NCBI GenBank assembly: GCA_025642075.2
Contig: JAODUO010000058.1
Coordinates: forward strand, 404,501-468,500
Origin: Ridgeia piscesae
Taxonomy: Eukaryota > Annelida > Polychaeta > Sabellida > Siboglinidae
Direction: 5' to 3'
Length of the DNA: 64,000 nucleotides
The number at the start of each line of letters is the position of its first letter. Positions within the stretch are counted from its first letter, which is position 1. Made by a program: the position numbers and the translations under genes. Below, piece after piece: positions 44,601 through 56,600 of this stretch. A model generated the notes under the pieces. The model saw only the letters and a program-made list of their open reading frames with translations, was not told the origin of the DNA and did not search any database.

Positions 44601-47600
44601 ACGGTTGCTAGTCAGGGTGATTTAAAGGGATGATTGTATGACCCTGGCAACAGAACGGCTGCTAGAGTCAGAGTGATTTAAAGGGATGATTGTATGACCC
44701 CGGCAACAGAACGGTTGCTAGTCAGGGTGATTTAAAGGGATGATTGAATGACCCTGGCAACAGAACGGTTGCTAGAGTCAGGGTGATTTAAAGGGATGAT
44801 TGTATGACCCTGGCAACAGAACGGTTGCTAGAGTCAGAGTGATTTAAAGGGATGATTGAATGACCCTGGCAACAGAACGGTTGTTAGAGTCAGGGTGATT
44901 TAAAGGGATGATTGTATGACCCTGGCAACAGAACGGTTGCTAGAGTCAGGGTGATTTAAAGGGATGATTGTATGACCCTGGCAACAGAACGGTTGCTAGA
45001 GTCAGGGTGATTTAAAGGGATGATTGAATGACCCTGGCAACAGAACGGTTGCTAGAGTCAGGGTGATTTAAAGGGATGATTGTATGACCCTGGCAACAGA
45101 ACGGTTGCTAGAGTCAGGGTGATTTAAAGGGATGATTGAATGACCCTGGCAACAGAACGGTTGCTAGAGTCAGGTGATTTAAAGGGATGATTGTATGACC
45201 CTGGCAACAGAACGGTTGCTAGAGTCAGGGTGATTTAAAGGGATGATTCTATGACCCTGGCAACAGAACGGTTGCTAGAGTCAGGGTGATTTAAAGGGAT
45301 GATTGAATGACCCTGGCAACAGAACGGTTGCTAGAGTCAGAGTGATTTAAAGGGATGATTGAATGACCCTGGCAACAGAACGGCTGCTAGAGTCAGGGTG
45401 ATTTAAAGGGATGATTCTATGACCCTGGCAACAGAGCAGTTGCTAGAGTCAGGGTGATTTAAAGGGATGATTGAATGACCCTGGCAACAGAACGGTTGCT
45501 AGAGTCAGGGTGATTTAAAGGGATGATTGTATGACCCTGGCAACAGAACGGTTGCTAGAGTCAGGGTGATTTAAAGGGATGATTCTATGACCCTGGCAAC
45601 AGAACGGTTGCTAGAGTCAGGGTGATTTAAAGGGATGATTGAATGACCCTGGCAACAGAACGGTTGCTAGAGTCAGAGTGATTTAAAGGGATGATTGAAT
45701 GACCCTGGCAACAGAACGGCTTGCTAGAGTCAGGGTGATTTAAAGGGATGATTCTATGACCCTGGCAACAGAACGGTTGCAAGAGTCAGGGTGATTTAAA
45801 GGGATGATTAAATGACCCTGGCAACAGAACGGTTGCTAGAGTCAGAGTGATTTAAAGGGATGATTGAATGACCCTGGCAACAGAACGGCTGCTAGAGTCA
45901 GGGTGATTTAAAGGGATGATTGAATGACCCTGGCAACAGAACGGCTGTTAGAGTCAGAGTGATTTAAAGGGATGATTGAATGACCCTGGCAACAGAACGG
46001 CTGCTAGAGTCAGAGTGATTTAAAGGGATGATTGAATGACCCTGGCAACAGAACGGCTGCTAGAGTCAGGGTGATTTAAAGGGATGATTGAATGACCCTG
46101 GCAACAGAACGGCTGTTAGAGTCAGAGTGATTTAAAGGGATGATTGAATGACCCTGGCAACAGAACGGTTGCTAGAGTCAGGGTGATTTAAAGGGATGAT
46201 TGAATGACCCTGGCAACAGAACGGCTGTTAGAGTCAGAGTGATTTAAAGGGATGATTGTATGACCCTGGCAACAGAACGGCTGCTAGAGTCAGAGTGATT
46301 TAAAGGGATGATTGAATGACCCTGGCAACAGAACGGCTGCTAGAGTCAGGGTGATTTAAAGGGATGATTGAATGACCCTGGCAACAGAACGGCTGTTAGA
46401 GTCAGGGTGATTTAAAGGGATGATTGTATGACTCTCAAGTTCATAATTATGTAATAAAACATATTTGTAATGAAATGTAGCCACAGAATTGTATGAAATA
46501 ACTAAGTTAACTGGATTAATTAAAAATTATGTATATTACAAAGAGTTTGAAATTTTAAAAGGATCTCTTTAATAAAAATAACATAATCTACTCTGTAATG
46601 TAAGTTCACATTCTGCAAACAGGTTATTCATTTTGTAACTTCATAATCTGAGGATAGTTTTTGTAATGATTATGGAAAATTGGTAATATCACACAGCCCT
46701 GACATGAACTCTTGATTCATACACTAGATGGCGCCACTGTGGCAACTTACTCACCCAACGTATGTGATGACGACGAAACATCCTGCAATTTACGAATGAT
46801 AAATGACAACGAAACACTCGCCCATGAAATTATTAATATATTTTTTGTCTCTGCAAACTTAAGCGACAATCCTTTAATGTTTAACAAGATTTTACGATTG
46901 TCATAAGCGAGCAATAACTTGGACCCACCCTTTCATCGAGGATCTTGGTGATGATGTCGAGAACTTTGAGAGACTGCGAGAAGATGAGACAACGATGTCC
47001 TTCAGTCTTCAGCCTATCAACAAGCTTGATGAGAAAGACGAGTTTGCCCGACTCAGTGACAAGGTCCTGAGTCTTGATGTTGTCAATGTGGACAGCCGCA
47101 CATTCACTGGCGAGGTCAGGGCTGAGACGTCCTCCTTTCATTACACTGCAACATTCACAGGTAAGTTTAATGAATCTAAAACATTGAACATTCACAGGTG
47201 AGTTCAATGAATCTAAAACATTGAACATTCACAGGTGAGTTCAATGAATCTAAAACATTCACAGGTGAGTTCAATGAATCTAAAACATTCACAGGTGAGT
47301 TCAATGAATCTAAAATACATTCACAGGTGAGTTCAATCAACCTACAACATTCACAGGTGAGTTCAATGAATCTAAAACATTCACAGGTGAGTTCAATGAA
47401 TCTAAAACATTCACAGGTGAGTTCAATCAACCTACAACATTGAACATTCACAGGTGAGTTCAATCAACCTACAACGTCGAACATTCACAGTTGAGTTCAA
47501 TCAACCTACAACATTGAACATTCACAGGTGAGTTCAATGAATCTAAAACATTGAACATTCACAGGTGAGTTCAATGAATCTAAAACATTCACAGGTGAGT

Positions 47601-50600
47601 TCAATCAACCTACAGCATTCACAGGTGAGTTCAATGAATCTAAAACATACACAGGTGAGTTCAATCAACCTACAACATTGAACATTCACAGGTGAGTTCA
47701 ATCAACCTACAACATTGAACATTCACAGGTGAGTTCAATCAACTTATAACATTGAACATTCACAGGTGAGTTCAATCAACCTACAACGTCGAACATTCAC
47801 AGTGAGTTCCATCTCCTACAACATTGAACATTCACAGGTGATTTGCAAGAACAAACATTGAACATTTATGTGAGTTCAATGAATCTAAAACATTGAACAT
47901 TCACAGGTGAGTTCAATGAATCTAAAACATTCACAGGTGAGTTCAATCAACCTACAGCATTCACAGGTGAGTTCAATGAATCTAAAACATACACAGGTGA
48001 GTTCAATCAACCTACAACATTGAACATTCACAGGTGAGTTCAATCAACCTACAACATTGAACATTCACAGGTGAGTTCAATCAACTTATAACATTGAACA
48101 TTCACAGGTGAGTTCAATCAACCTACAACGTCGAACATTCACAGTTGAGTTCAATCAACCTACAACATTGAACATTCACAGGTGAGTTTAATCAACCTAC
48201 AACATTGAACATTCACAGGTGCGTTCAATCAACTTATAACATTGAACATTCACAGGTGAGTTCAATCAACCTACAACATTGAACATTCACAGGTGAGTTC
48301 AATCAACCTACAACATTGAACATTCACAGGTGAGTTCAATCAACCTACAACATTGAACTTTCACAGGTGAGTTCAATCAACCTATAACATTGAACATTCA
48401 CAGGTGAGTTCAACCAACCTACAACATTCATTTGCAAATTTAGGACCATGTATTACCCCTAAAAAAAGTAGAAAGTATTCCATCTTCCGTCTTTGCATGT
48501 ATACAAATATTTTGCCAAAAATTTGAGTGTTTTACAAAAACGTTGTAGTGTATAACTTAAAGTACATTATTTTTTATTTAAAGTGGATGCAGGCACTGTA
48601 TAAAGTATTATTTTACTAACACTTATTAAAGCACTACCAGGTAATGATAGACCGTCTTACAGCAGAAACGGCAAAATCGAGACAAAATAAATAAGTAACG
48701 ACATGGAATTAATCTTTGTCAATATCTTACAATTAAAAAGCAAAAAAATAAAGAGAAACAGGTAAAGAGGAGTAGAGAACAGTACTCTTTGTCGACGGGG
48801 AGTCCCAGCTGGATACACTGGCCGTTGTTTAGTAGTCGAGGGTGGTCACATATCTTCTTGAGCACTGTCAGCGCCACGAGGGGGGACTTGGTGGAGTTCA
48901 ACAACTGCAGTGATGACAATTGTCCATGAGAGAGATGTCTAGAGATGACATCAGCCAGAAAGACCTTTCTCACATAATTGTCTACACTCTGCCATTTTAA
49001 TTCTGAATATAACTTTTTATGTATCGCATAAAACACAATTTGCACAGGAAGAATTGTGTGATGTTACGAGTAATTTTTATATTCCATTTACTTATTGTAC
49101 TGGTTTAGTTAATCTGATTTATTTACCAATTTTTAGTACGTTATTGTTATTAAAGTGTGTCTTATCAAGAAATCTTTTAAGATATATCACCTGCTTAGTT
49201 ATTGTTTATTATACTTATTGACTTATTACTGGCATTTTAATGCGTAACTGAAGGCAATTTTTCGTTTTTAATGTGACGTTTAAAACAGACAATAAAGTCC
49301 TTTGAATCTTGAAAAATATATAAATAGTTTTGACTGCCAGTTCACCTTTACTTTCTGTTACCGTTACCTGTATCATAAAAAAACAGTTCTCTTTCTGTCT
49401 GTTTTGTTTGCTTATCGATTTTGAAGTTAGCTAACCCTGTTGTCTTGAGCTTGGAAATAGGCACAACAGAAGGTTCCGTATTACATTATTTATTGTCATT
49501 CTGTAGATCAGAAGTGGCGAGTGGCCATATGCTGTGGGCAGTGTTAGTTAGTTAGTGTTTCGACACAATACAGGCTATGACATGTTGCTTTAGTTGCCCC
49601 TCAAAACAGTCAAACTTGACTGTAGTAACCAAGATAATCTTATCTTATGATCGTTCTAATCGCAGATATATTTTGTTCGCCAATGATCAGATCTTCGTAT
49701 TCTACCACTCTAAGTGGGAATAATTTTTTTCTTTGGTTTAACTTTGGTCTTTTGGTAAACAGTTTGAGAGTGCGGTCTCTATTCCAGATCTTTAAAGTTT
49801 CATCATTTTTTTGTAAAGGTTTGGTAAAAAGGATCATCATTATTGTGCATTATTTTGATAAATTATATCATATCTCCTCTCAGTCTTCAGTAGGCGAGAT
49901 TTAACAAGATTGCAGCCTAGAGCCATCAAAGCTGCAGACAGGGAAGCCTTTGGCTTATCAAGAGCCCAACTAAAAGTAATATTATTATTTCTTATGAAAT
50001 TGCACAAGAAATACTGGTAGCACAATACTGAAAATTAAAAATATTTGTTATTATTAAATGCCAAGTTTCTAAATATTACAATACTAAAAATACATTTGTT
50101 TTAATAATAAATTACTTAAAATAAATGTCTGAATACATAATTAAGATTCAGTATTAAAATAATTTCTAAAAATAATAAATGATCAACCTACGCCCTCGCC
50201 AGATAACTGGCAATTTTATTTTTAAACATATTTATACTGCTGGCAATAACACAATCATCACTTAATTTATTCCAGTCATTTATTGTCCTCTGTGAGAAAG
50301 AGTACTTTGTTATGTATAATCTACTTAAACATACTTCTTTCACAGCTGGGGTGTTTAAAAAACCCTCGTAGATCTTCTGCTGAATGTCAGAGAGAAACAC
50401 CCAACACACCAAGTCATTTTTTCTTGTGAACTTTGGCACCCTGCCAACAAAAACATGGGTCAGATTAAATAGTTAGGTATAAAAATACTAAAATATATCT
50501 AAAATACAATCATGTGATATTCGCTTGCCAAAAAAACGATTTTGTTTGCATAAATGTCATCAATATGGAGCCAGTTGACAGGAAATCGAGAGTGGCAATT

Positions 50601-53600
50601 GTATTTCATTCATTTTAGTATCTGTGTGTATGAAAAAGTACCACGTGTAAATGCTTACAGTGGTGGAGTTTGTGTGACAGGGTCAAACACTGTAGGAATG
50701 GAAGTTTTTACACTGTATTTACAACACAACAGTGCAAGTGGGTGGTCTCAGACAGTGTAAATACTGTAATAACTATTATGTGTCAGGACACAACCTAATT
50801 ACATTCCTAGCAGTCCAACACCACAGCTGTAAGGTGTGTGAAAGTGACAGTTGCACACGGATGACCAGACCAGTGGACCAGACCAGTGGACCAGTCCAGT
50901 GGACCAGACCAGTGGACCAGTCCAGTGGACCAGTCCAGTGGACCAGACCAGTGGACCAGTCCAGTGGACCAGTCCAGTGGACCAGACCAGTGGACCAGTC
51001 CAGTGGACCAGACCAGTGGACCAGTCCAGTGGACCAGTCCAGTGGACCAGACCAGTGGACCAGACCAGTGGACCAGACCAGTGGACCAGACCAGTGGACC
51101 AGACCAGTGGACCAGACCAGTGGACCAGACCAGTGGACCAGACCAGTGGACCAGTCCAGTGGACCAGACCAGTGGACCAGTCCAGTGGACCAGACCAGTA
51201 GACCAGTCCAATGTACCAGTCCAGTGGACCAGACCAGTGGACCAGTCCAGTGTACCAGACCAGTGGACCAGACCAGTGGACCAGACCAGTGGACCAGACC
51301 AGTGTACCAGTCCAGTGGACCAGACCAGTGGACCAGACCAGTGGACCAGACCAGTGGACCAGACCAGTGGACCAGTCCAGTGTACCAGTCCAGTGGACCA
51401 GTCCAGTGGACCAGTCCAGTGGACCAGACCAGTGGACCAGACCAGTGGACCAGACCAGTGGACCAGTCCAGTGGACCAGACCAGTGGACCAGTCCAGTGT
51501 ACCAGACCAGTGGACCAGACCAGTCCAGTGGACCAGACCAGTGGACCAGTCCAGTGGACCAGACCAGTGGACCAGTCCAGTAGACCAGACCAGTGGACCA
51601 GACCAGTGGACCAGACCAGTGGACCAGACCAGTGGACCAGACCAGTCCAGTGGACCAGACCAGTGGACCAGACCAGTGGACCAGTCCAGTGGACCAGACC
51701 AGTGGACCAGTCCAGTGGACCAGACCAGTCCAGTGGACCAGACCAGTGGACCAGACCAGTCCAGTGGACCAGACCAGTGGACCAGACCAGTCCAGTGGAC
51801 CAGACCAGTGGACCAGACCAGTCCAGTGGACCAGACCAGTGGACCAGACCAGTCCAGTGGACCAGACCAGTGGACCAGACCAGTGGACCAGTCCAGTGGA
51901 CCAGACCAGTGGACCAGACCAGTGGACCAGACCAGTGGACCAGACCAGTGGACCAGTCCAGTGGACCAGACCAGTGGACCAGACCAGTGGACCAGACCAG
52001 TGGACCAGACCAGTGGACCAGTCCAGTGGACCAGACCAGTGGACCAGACCAGTGGACCAGTCCAGTGGACCAGACCAGTGGACCAGACCAGTGGACCAGA
52101 CCAGTGGACCAGACCAGTGGACCAGTCCAGTGGACCAGACCAGTCCAGTGGACCAGACCAGTGGACCAGACCAGTCCAGTGGACCAGACCAGTGGACCAG
52201 ACCAGTGGACCAGACCAGTGGATCAGACCAGTGGACCAGTCCAGTGGACCAGACCAGTGGACCAGACCAGTGGACCAGACCAGTGGACCAGACCAGTGGA
52301 CCAGACCAGTGGACCAGTCCAGTGGACCAGACCAGTGGACCAGTCCAGTGGACCAGACCAGTGGACCAGTCCAGTGTACCAGACCAGTGGACCAGACCAG
52401 TGGACCAGTCCAGTGTACCAGACCAGTGGACCAGACCAGTGGACCAGTCCAGTGGACCAGACCAGTGGACCAGTCCAGTGGACCAGACCAGTGGACCAGA
52501 CCAGTGGACCAGACCAGTGGACCAGACCAGTGGACCAGTCCAGTGGACCAGACCAGTGGACCAGACCAGTGGACCAGACCAGTGGACCAGACCAGTGGAC
52601 CAGACCAGTGGACCAGACCAGTGGACCAGACCAGTGGACCAGACCAGTGGACCAGACCAGTGGACCAGACCAGTGGACCAGTCCAGTGGACCAGACCAGT
52701 GGACCAGACCAGTGGACCAGACCAGTGGACCAGACCAGTGGACCAGACCAGTGGACCAGTCCAGTGTACCAGACCAGTGGACCAGTCCAGTGGACCAGAC
52801 CAGTGGACCAGACCAGTGGATCAGACCAGTGTACCAGTCCAGTGTACCAGTCCAGTGGACCAGACCAGTGGACCAGTCCAGTGTACCAGACCAGTGGACC
52901 AGACCAGTCCAGTGGACCAGACCAGTGGACCAGACCAGTGGACCAGACCAGTGGACCAGTCCAGTGTACCAGACCAGTGGACCAGACCAGTGGACCAGTC
53001 CAGTGGACCAGTCCAGTGGACCAGACCAGTGGACCAGTCCAGTGTACCAGACCAGTGTACCAGACCAGTGGACCAGTCCAGTGGACCAGACCAGTGGACC
53101 AGACCAGTGGACCAGACCAGTGGACCAGACCAGTGGACCAGTCCAGTGGACCAGACCAGTGGACCAGACCAGTGGACCAGTCCAGTGGACCAGTCCAGTG
53201 GACCAGACCAGTGGACCAGTCCAGTGGACCAGACCAGTGGACCAGACCAGTGGACCAGTCCAGTGGACCAGTCCAGTGGACCAGACCAGTGGACCAGTCC
53301 AGTGGACCAGTCCAGTGGACCAGACCAGTGGACCAGTCCAGTGGACCAGACCAGTGGACCAGTCCAGTGGACCAGTCCAGTGGACCAGACCAGTGGACCA
53401 GTCCAGTGGACCAGACCAGTGGACCAGACCAGTGGACCAGTCCAGTGGACCAGTCCAGTGGACCAGACCAGTGGACCAGTCCAGTGTACCAGACCAGTGG
53501 ACCAGTCCAGTGGACCAGTCCAGTGGACCAGACCAGTGGACCAGTCCAGTGGACCAGACCAGTGGACCAGTCCAGTGTACCAGTCCAGTGTATCAGACCA

Positions 53601-56600
53601 GTGGACCAGACCAGTGGACCAGTCCAGTGGACCAGTCCAGTGTGACCAGACCAGTGGACCAGTCCAGTGGACCAGTCCAGTGGACCAGACCAGTGTACCA
53701 GACCAGTGGACCAGACCAGTGGACCAGTCCAGTGGACCAGTCCAGTGTACCAGACCAGTGGACCAGTCCAGTGGACCAGTCCAGTGGACCAGACCAGTGG
53801 ACCAGTCCAGTGTACCAGACCAGTGGACCAGTCCAGTGGACCAGTCCAGTGGACCAGACCAGTGGACCAGACCAGTGGACCAGTCCAGTGGACCAGACCA
53901 GTGGACCAGACCAGTGGACCAGTCCAGTGTACCAGACCAGTGGACCAGACCAGTCCAGTGGACCAGACCAGTGGACCAGTCCAGTGGACCAGACCAGTGG
54001 ACCAGACCAGTCCAGTGGACCAGACCAGTGGACCAGTCCAGTGGACCAGACCAGTGGACCAGACCAGTGGACCAGACCAGTGGACCAGACCAGTGGACCA
54101 GTCCAGTGGACCAGACCAGTGGACCAGACCAGTGGACCAGACCAGTGGACCAGACCAGTGGACCAGACCAGTGGACCAGTCCAGTGGACCAGACCAGTGG
54201 ACCAGTCCAGTGGACCAGACCAGTGGACCAGTCCAGTGGACCAGACCAGTGGACCAGTCCAGTGACCAGACCAGTGGACCAGTCCAGTGGACCAGACCAG
54301 TGGACCAGTCCAGTGGACCAGACCAGTGGACCAGACCAGTGGACCAGACCAGTGGACCAGACAAGTGGACCAGTCCAGTGAACCAGACCAGTGGACCAGA
54401 CCAGTGGACCAGTCCAATGGACCAGACCAGTGGACCAGACCAGTGGACCAGACCAGTGGACCAGTCCAATGGACCAGACCAGTGGACCAGACCAGTGGAC
54501 CAGACCAGTGGACCAGTCCAGTGGACCAGACCAGTGGACCAGACCAGTGGACCAGACCAGTGTACCAGTCCAGTGACCAGTCCAGTGGACCAGACCAGTG
54601 GACCAGTCCAGTGGACCAGACCAGTGGACCAGACCAGTCCAGTGGACCAGACAAGTGGACCAGTCCAGTGGACCAGACCAGTGGACCAGACCAGTGGACC
54701 AGACCAGTGGACCAGACCAGTGGACCAGACCAGTGGACCAGACCAGTCCAGTGGACCAGACAGTGGACCAGTCCAGTGGACCAGACCAGTCCAGTGGACC
54801 AGACAAGTGGACCAGACCAGTCCAGTGGACCAGTCCAGTGGACCAGACCAGTCCAGTCCAGTGGACCAGACCAGTCCAGTCCAGTGGACCAGACCAGTCC
54901 AGTCCAGTGGACCAGACCAGTCCAGTGGACCAGATCAATGAACCAGACCAGTGTACCAGACCAGTCCACTGGACTAGACGATACCAGTGGACCAGACCAG
55001 ACGAGGACCAGACAAATAGACCAGTCTAGTGGACCAGTCGAATGGACCATTCCATTCCAGTCGAATGGACCACTCCATTCCAGTCGAATGGACCACTCCA
55101 TTCCAGTGGACCACTCCATTCCAGTGGACCACTCCATTCCAGTGGACCACTCCAGTCCAGTGGACCACTCCATTCCAGTGGACCACTCCAGTCCAGTGGA
55201 CCAGACCAGACAAGTGGACCAGACCATTCAGTCAATGCAGTCTCCACACTACTGCATATGGCGAGACTGGCAGTGCACAGCCTGACTTGGCCATGAGTGT
55301 CTGCTAGCCACTGTAGCCAGTAGCAATGGTAATTGTAACACATCCATAGCGCCTATATTCTTGAAAATTCAAGCTCACAGGCACAAAAAACACAATAATT
55401 TGGCGTAATCATAAATGGGGGGGGGGACAAGTAAAAATCATGGTTAGAGCATGGAACCGCCGAAAACGCTGTTTAGGCTGTACAGACATACATGAGAAAA
55501 TGTCATAACATTGATGTTAACATCCAGAATCCAGGGTGGCTGTCCCATTCGTGGGTGTATACAAGAGTTGTAATTCAAAATATGTATAATAAGTCAGTGT
55601 AAAGTCATACAATAATAATACGATTGTAAAGATAAAACATGTTAAAAATTATACGAAATGATTCCATGTATAAATTATATTTTAAAAGTATTAATAGATA
55701 TCCGAAATAAGAAAAACATATCATCAATACTATTGATAATAAATAAGTTTGATAATATGTAAAAAGTAAGGCCCATACTCTGGGCCGTCCCCCATGTCAG
55801 CTTTTGTTCGTCTCAAGAAGTATGGCGATATCAACTTCTGAAGTGACTCAGCCATCTCCTGGCCGAGCCGCATCTCACCAGCAGTTGCGTCTTTCTGCCT
55901 CGCCTGAAATGATATTCCAAGTAAACTTGCAGAAATGTCAGAATAATACGCGTGTTTAGGATGCTAACAAATGCAGCGGACCCCAGATGTTCTTGCGACT
56001 TGCTCAATGACGCATTTATTGCATCTTGTGCAGTTACTTGCGATCATTTTAGACCCAAACTTTAGGAAAATTTTATTATGCCACATGATTTTATCTCAAT
56101 TAACCTGTTAAAATATAAGAAATATTTTCTTGTCATATAGAGGTTTGAAGAAACCCAGGTTGACACCTTTGCAAACAACAATGATACACTGAAATACCTA
56201 CATGTGAGACCAGTTGACTGCACAATCACTGGAAGTCTACCGCTAACTATTTTCTACTATTGACCCTAATCGAAACCTCAACCAACTCCACCCTTATGTA
56301 TAAATGATAACCTGATGTATAATGCATTGATAGTTGACACTAACCATTTATTCCTCTCATCTGATTGGTTCCAACGATTATGCACTGAATCCTAATCAAC
56401 CATAATGGTACCCTAAATATTTTCTCCTATGTACAAAAAATGAAAGAAACAGTATTGTAGCTAACAAATCACCTGAGAATAACGCCATTAAGAAATAAAT
56501 AAACATCTGTCCATGCAAAGTTGCAATAATTTTACCTTATATAAACAAACTATGAACAGTCTGCTCAGACGCCATCTGGTGAGCAATGACAATTCCATTC

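Noticed and set aside
48905..49045. Extension of ERCC6L exon 7 upstream (open frame with [18 protein letters not shown])
   Set aside because: The acceptor CACTGCAG at 48905 joins exon 6 in phase and matches the family exactly (KE-LL). The upstream open frame is intron, possibly a retroelement trace.
50886..55285. Open frames of 500 to 1,056 codons on both strands ([13 protein letters not shown] and [11 protein letters not shown] types)
   Set aside because: They are translations of a stop-free 13-bp array in all six frames. 13 is not a multiple of three, the sequence lies in an intron, and no start context or unique domain exists.
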